Part shown: in pieces, positions 35,201-42,414 of the stretch | Numbering within the stretch: position 1 is the first letter of the stretch | Layout: each line of letters starts with the position of its first letter | Assembly (NCBI GenBank): GCA_035280425.1 | Contig: DATEFW010000007.1 | Span: forward strand, 310,001 to 374,000 | Direction of reading: 5' to 3' | DNA from: QHXW01 sp035280425 | GTDB taxonomy: Bacteria > Acidobacteriota > Terriglobia > Bryobacterales > Bryobacteraceae | Length of the DNA: 64,000 nt | The notes under the pieces: generated by a model | What the model saw: the letters and a program-made list of their open reading frames with translations, nothing else | The model's database searches: none | What the model was told of the DNA's origin: nothing | Translations under genes and position numbers: made by a program

Positions 35201-35358
35201 GGGGAACCCTGTCGTTTGAAGCCCAGGCATTCAATCTGCTGAACCGGACCAATTTCGATCTGCCCCAGGCCGTTGCCGACCAGATTGGCAGCTTTGGCCG
35301 GATTTTTTCGGCGAAAGCGCCGCGGCAGATTCAGTTCGCGTTGCGTTTCAGCTTCTGA
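32218..35358 (+). CDS. TonB-dependent receptor with carboxypeptidase-regulatory domain
   Basis: A 1046-residue outer-membrane protein of the Oar-like type common in Acidobacteriota. It has a signal peptide (SLLLLLASMPALLGQ) and an N-terminal carboxypeptidase-regulatory beta-sandwich, GSISGYLFDPSQSPIRGAAI, with FYRFLDLPPAVYTV. The plug domain has NNYLLDGVDNNDPDINRY and AYSAEYGRSAGGQVNVITRSG. A long beta-barrel ends RQIQFALRFSF with a C-terminal phenylalanine. Ligand unknown; related proteins take up oligosaccharides or peptides. The start MPSLMPFG (32218) was chosen over an upstream frame; ATG 32230 is an alternative. Confidence 0.9.
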   Translation: MPSLMPFGGFRIVRRSLLLLLASMPALLGQVTSGSISGYLFDPSQSPIRGAAIKAIDAQHALERTVRSDSAGFYRFLDLPPAVYTVTAIADGFQTVSASDLRVAVNSHLRVDLHPPIGSRGESVTVRADAYALPTESSELGAVFDQRRIEDLPLNKRDFLQLALLAPGVLPPVQGSQISTRGNFSMHANGAREEFNNYLLDGVDNNDPDINRYSLQPPVDAIQEFKISTNAYSAEYGRSAGGQVNVITRSGSNHLHGFLYEYVRNRDLDARNFFDGSEKPKFIRNQFGGGVGGPIVRSRLFYFINADGLSARQGLSHLGTVPTQAERSGDLSALGGAIFDPFTGQPFPGNQIPAGNISPLAGRILSLYPLPNRSGTAGNFLGQPVSTDAEAQVTARADYRVTDADLFTLRYSFGRNDLFEPFAEAFTQIPGFGDYPRDRGHNAMIHEVHAFGPRTVNSLLAGFNRVERDVLPENYRTDVNKLWGVNYLSDRPLDFGYPSISVSGFPPVGDLISIPIVRTGNTYQMTDELSVVHGRHTIKLGAEFRKIEHNGALDIYARGQMIFTGALSGSGLSDLLLGLPTVGIQSQFNNHQTLRTFATNFFAEDDWKLSPTLTLNLGLRYEYNTPPTDPTNRMSTLDLATRQVYQLGTHGLSRSGIRPDWNNFAPRLGFAWSPASDLVVRGGYGIFYDAGMFNVNSALYFNPPFFTIRVFTPSQTSLLTLDNPFPLNSGFVPPPSLSVLSPALTTGYLQDWNFNIQREFHSFGTVSLAYAGSKGTHLIRSRNLNQPRPGSGDLTSRAPLADFSNIFFSESAGDSEFHSLQSTFNRPLGRGLSVWAVYMLAKSTDDTSAFLGNQADRNFPQDSLNYHAEHAVSSFDIRQRATAACVYQWPGRHLWTRDTEIRAIVTAQGGQPFTPTLSFDNSNTGNTGGTFGSDRPDLIGDPVLPNPTPEEWFNTAALRIPARYTFGSAGRNILRGPGYASFDVSLLRRIPLSEWGTLSFEAQAFNLLNRTNFDLPQAVADQIGSFGRIFSAKAPRQIQFALRFSF

Positions 35359-35422
35359 ACGCGCGATCTGCCGCGGGCTTGGCCAGTTGCTCCGGGCGTT
35401 GAAACCAGAGCACTCCGTGCAG

Positions 35423-35929
35423 CTACCTGCCCGCCGGCCGTGCGCTGGCAGTGGTTTGGGCATTGCCGGACGTGGCAGAGCTTGCGACATTGGCCACGCA
35501 GGCGCCATAGTCCTTCACCAGCTTGCTGGCTTCGAACATGTTGTGACCCGAGGAGTCCGCAACTTTCTTTCCCTTGAGCCCAACGCGTTCGCCCGGCTTC
35601 AAGACGACATCGCTGTCGGGCATCAAACTGTAAGTTTTTCCATCTTTCTCATTCGTCAGCATAGTTTGGTGCCCGCTTTGCTGGACGCAGCCGACCACAT
35701 TCGGCCGGTTATGCAGAGCCCAGTAAGTGATGCCCCCGGCGGCCGCGGCACCGAGTCCGATTCCGACAGCCATTCCAGTGTGCGACCCATATCCGCTTTT
35801 CGGAGCCGTATAGGTGCCGCCGGGAGTTCCGGGGTTCATGGGACCACCGGAGTATTGCGCCAACGACGTGACCGCAGTTGCGACCAACAGTGCGATGACA
35901 CTTGTAAAGGTAGTCACTATCTTTCGCAT
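35423..35929 (-). CDS. Exported protein of unknown function
   Basis: 168 residues with a signal peptide (IVTTFTSVIALLVATAVTSLA), a glycine/proline-rich linker, and a glycine-rich hydrophobic segment (GMAVGIGLGAAAAGGITYWAL). The globular part, VVGCVQQSGHQTMLTNEKDGKTYSL, contains a GxKV-type strand pattern. Two cysteines flank the domain and could form a disulfide. Similar small exported proteins are frequent in Acidobacteriota. I cannot assign a function. Confidence 0.6.
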   Translation of the reverse strand: MRKIVTTFTSVIALLVATAVTSLAQYSGGPMNPGTPGGTYTAPKSGYGSHTGMAVGIGLGAAAAGGITYWALHNRPNVVGCVQQSGHQTMLTNEKDGKTYSLMPDSDVVLKPGERVGLKGKKVADSSGHNMFEASKLVKDYGACVANVASSATSGNAQTTASARPAGR

Positions 35930-36067
35930 AAAAAACTTACCCCTGCGATTTCCTACGCCGCTCGATCGAGCATCGTTGCGGGATCAGGTACGATTTCAAT
36001 TTTGTTAAATTTGCATTTCTGGAAATCTGGTGCGAAATCTCACGCCGGAGTCTGTGATGCACTTCGC

Positions 36068-36114
36068 GAAAAAAAACCGCCGCCACGCGATCGTTGGTCA
36101 TCGCAGGCGGCGGT
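36068..36114 (-). terminator. Rho-independent terminator after the paired small genes
   Basis: Read on the minus strand: ACCGCCGCC, a 21-base loop, GGCGGCGGT, then a run of eight T. It lies 24 bp past the stop of the gene at 36138, in the right orientation. Confidence 0.8.
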
Positions 36115-36137
36115 CTCAGCGACGTGCAGTCAGGATG

Positions 36138-36479
36138 CTATACGGCTAACAGGCGGTCTAAAAACGCGCGGTATCGGCGAACCGCCTGGCGCAGATCTTC
36201 GGTGGACATGTCCGCGCCTTTCGGCCATTGCTGTTCGATCTTTTCACGCTCTTCTGCGAACACCTCCGACAAGCGCCCGATGACCGATGAAACCAACTGA
36301 TCGGCTTCTTCTACGGCGCGGCGCGGTTCGTCGACGAATTCTCCCTGAACCGCCTGCCATCGCGAGCGGAGACCTTGGGTCTCAGTGCCTGGAAATAGCG
36401 GCCCGTGGCCGGACTCCGGTTCGCGATTATCCGTTTCCTGCTGACGTGTTTCCTGTTCGTTAAGAGTTGGATGATTCAT
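36138..36479 (-). CDS. Small protein paralogous to the C-terminal part of its upstream neighbour
   Basis: 113 soluble, charged residues. From about residue 38 the pattern SRWQAVQGEFVDEPRRAVEE, ADQLVSSVI, MSTEDLRQAVRRYRAFLDRL repeats the one in the C-terminal half of the gene before it (WRRVQERFVDDPRGAAGEAD, VSTEDLRKAMQHYRSLFEEL). It starts by ATGA overlap with that gene. The domain looks helical; its function is unknown. Being made together suggests the two products pair, one on the membrane and one soluble. A terminator follows. Confidence 0.7.
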   Translation of the reverse strand: MNHPTLNEQETRQQETDNREPESGHGPLFPGTETQGLRSRWQAVQGEFVDEPRRAVEEADQLVSSVIGRLSEVFAEEREKIEQQWPKGADMSTEDLRQAVRRYRAFLDRLLAV

Positions 36480-37033
36480 TTGTAGACCTCCGTATGATGT
36501 GCGACCGGCGTCCCAACAAGCTCTTCGAAAAGGCTGCGATAGTGCTGCATGGCTTTGCGCAGATCCTCCGTCGAAACCTGCGCCGGCTCACGTTTTGCAA
36601 TCTCGTGCGCAATGCGGTAATTCTCGACGACGTTTGGATATTCCACCGAAATATCGGCTGCGCGCTGCTCAAAATCCGAGGTGGGATAGTTGCGTGCTTC
36701 AAGCGCATGGGTCACCAGCGTATCTGCCTCCCCAGCAGCGCCCCTGGGGTCGTCCACGAATCTTTCTTGCACGCGCCGCCAGTCCGCTGTGAAGCGGTCA
36801 CGCTCTTCGCTGGTGAGATTTCGAATATTCAGTTTGCTGACGCGCTTTTGCCGCTCTTCAAGGACGCGCTCGGCGCGCCGGGTTCTGCCGTGTTCGGCTT
36901 CAACAGTCCGCTGATATTCTGGGCCGAACCGGCTGCGCAGGCTTCTGGTTCTGCGGGCGAGGAGATACATCCAGATCGCTGCGGCGATTGCAATAATCGC
37001 GATGACCAAAAGGATCACAGTTATCGTATTCAT
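36476..37033 (-). CDS. Membrane-anchored helical protein, partner of the small paralogue
   Basis: 185 residues from ATG 37033 with GGAGAAG upstream. A single N-terminal TM helix (TITVILLVIAIIAIAAAIWMY) is followed by a basic, coiled-coil-like region (about 30-75, EAEHGRTRRAERVLEERQKR). A C-terminal helical domain contains RVQERFVDDPRGAAGEADTL and STEDLRKAMQHYRSLFEEL. Proteins with this layout occur in Acidobacteriota and other soil bacteria without a known role. The longer frame to 37186 has no coding support. Confidence 0.7.
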   Translation of the reverse strand: MNTITVILLVIAIIAIAAAIWMYLLARRTRSLRSRFGPEYQRTVEAEHGRTRRAERVLEERQKRVSKLNIRNLTSEERDRFTADWRRVQERFVDDPRGAAGEADTLVTHALEARNYPTSDFEQRAADISVEYPNVVENYRIAHEIAKREPAQVSTEDLRKAMQHYRSLFEELVGTPVAHHTEVYK

Positions 37034-37077
37034 GGATTTCTTCTCCGGTGTGAATTCCTGCAAGTCCCGTACCAAGG

Positions 37078-37110
37078 CTGCAAGGCAAGGATTTGGGCAG
37101 CGCCTTGCAG
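37078..37110. promoter_or_regulatory. Long-loop inverted repeat upstream of the paired small genes
   Basis: Perfect 9-bp arms, CTGCAAGGC (37078-37086) and GCCTTGCAG (37102-37110), 45 bp before the start at 37033. No T-run follows on either strand, so it is not a terminator. It may be an operator or leader hairpin. The remaining bases between 37034 and 37302 show nothing else. Confidence 0.35.
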
Positions 37111-37302
37111 AACCAAAGGCCAACGGCCGGCAAAAAGTACAGGTGCGCCTCCGTACGGAAAATTCCACCATTGCGCGCTTCTTCACGCGTCGCTGTCACC
37201 TCGGGGTTTCCGCTGGACGGTGTTGGAGAGGCCTACCCGTCAAGCTGCTCGACGATACGTATGCACCTTCGCATTGACACGCGACTTTTGCGCCCGCCTA
37301 CA

Positions 37303-38235
37303 ATGAAATTGATGGCATTGCGCCGTGCGGCTCAAGTTCTTCTGCTGTGTTACCTGGTCCTGACGCTGACGTCGTGTCTGGCGCGCCGGCGGTTGATCAC
37401 GCGCGGCAAAAGCGGGCCGACTCATACCCTGCTCAGTGCCGATAAAACCTCGCTGCTGAATCGCATCGCAGTCGAATACCAAGCTATCGGATCGCTCAAC
37501 GCCACCGTCGACCTGGCGCCGGCGGTCGGCAGCGTGAACAAGGGCAAAATCACGGAATACAAGGACGTGCGCGCCTACATCTTGTTCCGCAAGCCCGCTG
37601 AGATCCGCATCATCGGACTTTATCCCGTGGTCCGTAATAAAGCCTTCGACATGGTGTCGAACGGCATTGAGTTCCGGCTCTATCTTCCTTCCAAGAATCG
37701 GTTCGTGGAAGGCGGCAATGAGGTGACCGCGCCATCGCCGAACAAGCTGGAAAATCTCCGACCCAACGTTTTTCTCGACGCTCTCCTCATCCCGCCGCCC
37801 AAGCCCAAGGACATTACCGTGCTGGAGGATCTGACCGACGAAGATAACGCGGATTACATCATCCACGTACTGAACCGCACACCGTCCGGCGACCTGATTC
37901 TGGCGCGCACCGTGTGGTTCGACCGGCTGACGCTCCAGATCGCGCGTCAGATCAGCTTCGATCCAACCGGCGAAATCGTGAGTGACACCCGGTACAGCGA
38001 ATGGCAGAATCACGACGGTGTGCCATTTCCCAAGGTGATCGATATGAACCGTCCTAAAGATGCGTACGGGGTGATCATCACGGTCGTCAAGATAGACATC
38101 AACAAGCCGATCTCAGATGATAAATTTGTGTTGGAGCAGCCCGAGGGGACGACACTGCAGGTGCTTGGCGCAAAACCGGAGACAGGCGCGGCCAGAGCCC
38201 AGGACCCGGCCGGGGCTCCGGCTCCCAGATTGTGA
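37303..38235 (+). CDS. Outer-membrane lipoprotein-sorting-like lipoprotein
   Basis: 310 residues starting MKLMALRRAA with a lipobox LTLTSC, so a lipoprotein. The body is a half-barrel-like string of strands typical of LolA/LolB/DUF4292-type proteins (IRIIGLYPVVRNKAFDMVS, GIEFRLYLPSKNRFVEG, ADYIIHVLNRTPSGDLILAR, WFDRLTLQIARQISF). Its TGA overlaps the permease GTG, which links it to the ABC module that follows. A role in moving lipoproteins or other lipidic cargo is inferred from fold pattern and context. The C-terminal 30 residues are low complexity. Confidence 0.75.
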   Translation: MKLMALRRAAQVLLLCYLVLTLTSCLARRRLITRGKSGPTHTLLSADKTSLLNRIAVEYQAIGSLNATVDLAPAVGSVNKGKITEYKDVRAYILFRKPAEIRIIGLYPVVRNKAFDMVSNGIEFRLYLPSKNRFVEGGNEVTAPSPNKLENLRPNVFLDALLIPPPKPKDITVLEDLTDEDNADYIIHVLNRTPSGDLILARTVWFDRLTLQIARQISFDPTGEIVSDTRYSEWQNHDGVPFPKVIDMNRPKDAYGVIITVVKIDINKPISDDKFVLEQPEGTTLQVLGAKPETGAARAQDPAGAPAPRL

Positions 38236-39326
38236 CTTTCAAACTCATTCTCGAAAACCTGCGGCACCGGCCGCTGCGGACGGCGCTTAGCGCGCTGCTC
38301 ATCGCCATACCGGTGACGTTGATTCTTACGCTTGTCGGCTTAAGCCGGGGAATGCTCGATGAATCCGCGCGGCGCGCGCGCGGTGTGGGGGCCGACATCC
38401 TGATGCGTCCGCCCAGCACCTCGTTCATGTCTTTCAGCAGCGCGACTCTTCCCCAAGCTCTCGTGAAACAACTCGAACGCGAGGCGCACGTCGCACTCGC
38501 CACCGGAACCGTGGTCGCCCCGGTGGGCGGCATCCTTTCCGTCACCGGGGTCAATCTCGCAGAGTTCAAAAAGATGAGTGGCGGCCTCGATTTCCTCGAG
38601 GGAGGCCCGTTCAAAGGTCCCGACGACATCCTGCTGGAACAGTCCTACGCCGAGGAGCACAAGCTCCATGTGGACGATAAAGTGAAGGTGCTCAACCACG
38701 ACTGGCGCGTCGCCGGCATTTTCGCCTCCGGGAAGCTGGCGCGCATCGTTCTACCAATCGATGTTCTGCAAGATTTGATCGCCAGCCACGGGAACGTGAG
38801 CCAGATCTTCATCAAACTGGATAACCCGGCCAACCTCGCTTCGGTTATCGCGTCACTGAAGAAAGAATACGAGGGCTATCAGATTCTTTCCATGGCGGAT
38901 ATCGTCGCGCTTACCTCCGTCAACAACGTCCCCGGCCTGCGATCGTTTATTCGTGTGATGGTCGGCATCGCCATCGTGATCGGCTTCGCAGTGGTCTGCC
39001 TGTCGATGTACATGGCGGTTCTGCAACGCACCCGCGAGATCGGCATTTTGAAATCGCTCGGCGCTTCGCGCGCATACGTGCTCGAATTGATCGTGGCCGA
39101 GGCATTCGTGCTCGGGTTCGCCGGTACGGTGCTGGGAATCCTGCTGAGCTTCCTGGCCCGCTGGCTCATTCTGGCGCTCGTTCCGTCCTCGCTGCAGCAG
39201 GCCATCGTTCCGGATTGGTGGCCCATCGCCGGATTGATCGCGCTGTTCGCTTCGCTCCTCGGCGCTCTCTATCCCGGTTTTCGTGCCGCTCAGCAGGACC
39301 CCATCGAAGCGCTGGCCTATGAGTGA
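38232..39326 (+). CDS. ABC transporter permease, FtsX/LolC/MacB type
   Basis: 364 residues with the typical layout: one N-terminal TM (TALSALLIAIPVTLILTLVG), a large periplasmic domain (about 45-235), then three TM helices including MVGIAIVIGFAVVCLSMYMA. The cytoplasmic coupling segment is RTREIGILKSLGASRAYV, diagnostic of this exporter class. These permeases use ATP to drive work in the periplasm, such as lipoprotein release or efflux, not solute import. GTG 38232 overlaps the lipoprotein stop, and the ATPase gene overlaps its end. Confidence 0.9.
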   Translation: MTFKLILENLRHRPLRTALSALLIAIPVTLILTLVGLSRGMLDESARRARGVGADILMRPPSTSFMSFSSATLPQALVKQLEREAHVALATGTVVAPVGGILSVTGVNLAEFKKMSGGLDFLEGGPFKGPDDILLEQSYAEEHKLHVDDKVKVLNHDWRVAGIFASGKLARIVLPIDVLQDLIASHGNVSQIFIKLDNPANLASVIASLKKEYEGYQILSMADIVALTSVNNVPGLRSFIRVMVGIAIVIGFAVVCLSMYMAVLQRTREIGILKSLGASRAYVLELIVAEAFVLGFAGTVLGILLSFLARWLILALVPSSLQQAIVPDWWPIAGLIALFASLLGALYPGFRAAQQDPIEALAYE

Positions 39327-40011
39327 CGCGCCCATCATCGAAATACGCGGGTTGCGGAAGGTCTATCGCGTCGGCAATATCAATGTCGAAGCTCTGCGAG
39401 GCGTGGACCTGGACGTCATGCGCGGCGAGTTCCTGGCGATCGTAGGGCCTTCCGGTTCCGGCAAGTCAACCCTGTTTCACATCGTCGGCGGCCTCACGCC
39501 TCCGAGCGGTGGCAGCGTGCGCGTCGGCGGCCAGGATGTTGCCGCGATGGGCGACGCGGCCCGCACGCGCCTGCGCAAATCCACCGTCAGCTTCGTTTTC
39601 CAGAAATTCAATCTTCTGCCGAATCTCACGGCGCGCGACAACATCGAGCTCGCCCGGTATCTTTCCGGCAACAATCACGCTGCCGATCGGAAGTTTCCCG
39701 AAGTCCTGGAGCTGCTGGGCATCGCGCACCGGCTCGACCACAAACCCGCCGCTCTCTCCGGCGGCGAGCAGCAAAGGGTTGCCATTGCCCGCGCCATCGT
39801 GAATCATCCTGCCATCCTGCTGGCCGATGAGCCCACCGGCAATCTCGACTCGGTAAACTCCCGCGCCGTGCTCGAAGTGCTGCGCGGTTTGAATGAGCAG
39901 ATCGGGCAGACCATCCTCATGATCACTCACAATCCCGAGGCCGCCGCTTACGGCCACCGCATCGTGCAGATGCGTGATGGCCAGATCGTCGCCACCGGGG
40001 CGGGCGCTTAG
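39319..40011 (+). CDS. ABC transporter ATPase, LolD/MacB type
   Basis: 230 residues, starting MSDAPIIEIRGL inside the end of the permease gene. Walker A is GPSGSGKST, the signature is LSGGEQQRVAIARA, and Walker B is ILLADEPTGNLD, which is typical of the LolD/MacB/FtsE group. The H-loop is MITHNPE. It is expected to power the permease at 38232. No MFP (MacA-like) or TolC gene is nearby, so a lipoprotein-type role is favoured over drug efflux. Confidence 0.92.
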   Translation: MSDAPIIEIRGLRKVYRVGNINVEALRGVDLDVMRGEFLAIVGPSGSGKSTLFHIVGGLTPPSGGSVRVGGQDVAAMGDAARTRLRKSTVSFVFQKFNLLPNLTARDNIELARYLSGNNHAADRKFPEVLELLGIAHRLDHKPAALSGGEQQRVAIARAIVNHPAILLADEPTGNLDSVNSRAVLEVLRGLNEQIGQTILMITHNPEAAAYGHRIVQMRDGQIVATGAGA

Positions 40012-40026
40012 CCGGCGCGCGCGGTT

Positions 40027-41220
40027 TCATCGAACAGCGGGCTGCGATGCCTTGCTCCGGCGGTACGCCCACTTCAGCATCGGCGGGGCCACCAGTGTGG
40101 TTGCTACCGACATGAACACAATGGTGCCGTAGACGCCCTGTGCGATCACGCCCATGCTGAGCCCTATCTGCGCCACTACCATCCCCACTTCCCCGCGCGG
40201 CACCATGCCCACGCCCACGCGAACGGCTTCCCGCCTTCCCAGCCGGATCGCCCCCAATCCGCACCCGGCGAATTTCGAAACGATCGCGGCAATGAGGATG
40301 ATGACGGCAAGCAGAATCGTCCGCCCGCTCGAAAAGGCACGGAGGTCCATCCGCAGGCCGATCCCCGCCAGGAAGAACGGCACCAGCAGTTCGCTGACGC
40401 CGCTGGTGAGATCGATAACCCGCTGCTCGACGGCCTCCGACAGCGCCATCCCGGCCAGAAACGCGCCGACAATCGCCGCCACACCCGCGTACACCGCCAG
40501 CAGCGACAGCGCGAACAGCAGCACCAGAGCCAGCGTGAACTCGGCTTCGCTCACGCTGAGCCTTTTCTGCACGCGCGGCACAACGCGGTACATGGTACGG
40601 CTCCCCCAGCGTGCCACAATCAGCGTGAACCCGAACGCGATCACAGCAGTCAAGGTAAGGGCCAGCACGTTGATCTTTCCCCGCGCCATGCTGCTCACCA
40701 GCGACAGAACCAGGAGTCCCAGCACATCGTCAATCACCGCCGCCGCCAGAATGATCCGGCTGGCGAGCTCGTTAAGCAGCCCTCGTTTTGACAGAACTTC
40801 CGCCGTAATGCCGACGCTGGTCGCCACCATCGCCGCGCCCGTGAAAATGGCTTCCAGATGCGGCGCGCCCCACGCCCGCAGAATGCCCCAGCCCAGAATG
40901 AAAGGCGCCACCACGCCCGTGACGGCAACCACGGCGGCTGTCCCTCCGACTTTCATCAGATCCGAAGACTTGATATCCAGCCCAACGCGGAACAGCAGGA
41001 ACATTACACCGAGATCTGAGAGCACTGCGAGGATCTGGTTGGGCGCCATCCAGCCCAGCACGTGCGGGCCGACAAGAATCCCGGCTAGAATCTCTCCTAC
41101 TATGCCGGGCTGCCCCACACGCTCGAACAATTCGGCCAGCAGTTTGGCCGAGCCGAACACCACCAGCAGCGAGAAAGGAATGAGAGCGGAATTTTCCGGG
41201 AATAAAGCGAGCGCAATCAC
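40027..41220 (-). CDS. Cation:proton antiporter, CPA2 family
   Basis: 397 residues and about 12 TM helices. It exchanges Na+ or K+ for H+. It begins at GTG 41220. The family blocks are GQPGIVGEILAGILVGPHVLG, SDLGVMFLLFRVGLDI, and a two-aspartate motif AAAVIDDVLGLLVLS in the ion-binding core. No C-terminal TrkA-N domain is present, so it is not a full KefB/KefC. Ion choice cannot be read. The ankyrin gene upstream is in the same direction, 26 bp away. Confidence 0.9.
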   Translation of the reverse strand: MIALALFPENSALIPFSLLVVFGSAKLLAELFERVGQPGIVGEILAGILVGPHVLGWMAPNQILAVLSDLGVMFLLFRVGLDIKSSDLMKVGGTAAVVAVTGVVAPFILGWGILRAWGAPHLEAIFTGAAMVATSVGITAEVLSKRGLLNELASRIILAAAVIDDVLGLLVLSLVSSMARGKINVLALTLTAVIAFGFTLIVARWGSRTMYRVVPRVQKRLSVSEAEFTLALVLLFALSLLAVYAGVAAIVGAFLAGMALSEAVEQRVIDLTSGVSELLVPFFLAGIGLRMDLRAFSSGRTILLAVIILIAAIVSKFAGCGLGAIRLGRREAVRVGVGMVPRGEVGMVVAQIGLSMGVIAQGVYGTIVFMSVATTLVAPPMLKWAYRRSKASQPAVR

Positions 41221-41246
41221 TCGCCTCGATTATCGCGCGAAGCCGC

Positions 41247-42299
41247 TTACCAGCCCGTGGCTCCGGCTGTTTTCAGTAACTGTGCGGTGCTGATGTAGCC
41301 ATTTTTGAGCGCCAGCGACAGTGCGGTCCGGCCTTGGTTGTCGCGCGCGTGGACATTGGCGCCATGACGGATCAGCAGCCGGATCATTGCCGGGCGCTCG
41401 GTGTCCGACAACACTGTATTGATCAAAACCGAGCGGCCTCCGGAATCCCATGCACTCACATCCGCGCCCGCAGCGATCAGCGCTTCTGCCGCAGTTGTCT
41501 CGTTCAAAACCGCGGCTGACATTAGCGGTGTCCGCCCGAGCCCATCGTTCGCGTTCGGATCGCCGCCCTTGGCGAGCAGATCGCGAATTACCCTAAGATC
41601 GTCGTGCTCCGCCGCGTACATCAGCGGGGTACGGCCTTCGATGTTCTGTGGATTCACTTCGGCGCCGGCGTCGAGCAGCAACTCGACCATCTCCGGATGC
41701 CGGGCTCGCACCGCTGCTGCGAGCGGTGTCCAGCCGGCGTTATCTGCCGCGTTCACGTCCGACCCGGCCCGAAGCAATTCTTTTGCCGCATCAATATGGC
41801 CCATCGAGGCCGCCCAGAGAAGCGCCGTTCTGCCTTCCGGATCGCGTCCGGCCGCCAGTGCCCCTTGCCCAATCGCTGAATCAATCGCCGCGATCTCGCC
41901 GAGCTTCGCAGCATTGATTAAAGCCGACTGCGCAGGGGTATGCATTACCGGTTCAGAAGGATTGACAGCGTGATTCCCACGGCCAAGAGGAACCAATACC
42001 GGAGGAAGCGGTGCGTCTGGTCCCGGCGACTCGGGTTCCGGTTCGCGTATCAAATACTTGCAGTCGATGTAACCTGGCTGTGTTCCGCCGAGCGCGCACC
42101 AGTCCATGTGATCGATTGTGACTGAGTACCCAATCGTCAATGCTTCTCCTTTTGGCGCTGTCCTCAAGACGCGGGTGTGCTGAGACGCTCCGGCATGAAC
42201 CGTAACCCCGTCGGCATTAACCCAAGCGCGTGGATTCATTGCCGGCGCGCCCGCCGAAAGCAGCACCGGCATAACTAAGAGCATCATGGAGATTCGCAT
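41247..42299 (-). CDS. Exported SH3-like and ankyrin-repeat protein
   Basis: 350 residues. A signal peptide (MRISMMLLVMPVLLSAGAPA) is followed by a bacterial SH3-like region (about 25-85, WVNADGVTVHAGASQHTRVL) with a cysteine pair (DWCALG, YIDCKY). A proline-rich linker leads to about six ankyrin repeats (from about 120) with consensus GRTALLWAASMGHIDAAKEL and DLLAKGGDPNANDGLGRTPL. It is likely a periplasmic or surface protein-binding scaffold. The partner is unknown; nothing ties it to the antiporter beyond spacing. Confidence 0.85.
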   Translation of the reverse strand: MRISMMLLVMPVLLSAGAPAMNPRAWVNADGVTVHAGASQHTRVLRTAPKGEALTIGYSVTIDHMDWCALGGTQPGYIDCKYLIREPEPESPGPDAPLPPVLVPLGRGNHAVNPSEPVMHTPAQSALINAAKLGEIAAIDSAIGQGALAAGRDPEGRTALLWAASMGHIDAAKELLRAGSDVNAADNAGWTPLAAAVRARHPEMVELLLDAGAEVNPQNIEGRTPLMYAAEHDDLRVIRDLLAKGGDPNANDGLGRTPLMSAAVLNETTAAEALIAAGADVSAWDSGGRSVLINTVLSDTERPAMIRLLIRHGANVHARDNQGRTALSLALKNGYISTAQLLKTAGATGW

Positions 42300-42414
42300 T
42301 CTCCTGGATGGTAGCCCGGAACGCGGAGATTGACACAGTTGTCATTGGTTAATGTGCCTTCGCTAACTGTCGAAAGCTAGCCTTCGCACGTAGAACCTCG
42401 CTAAGCTCGAAAAA

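Noticed and set aside
37093..37302. Upstream extension of the lipoprotein gene
   Set aside because: The ATG at 37303 gives an immediate lipoprotein signal with lipobox LTSC; the extension would bury it.
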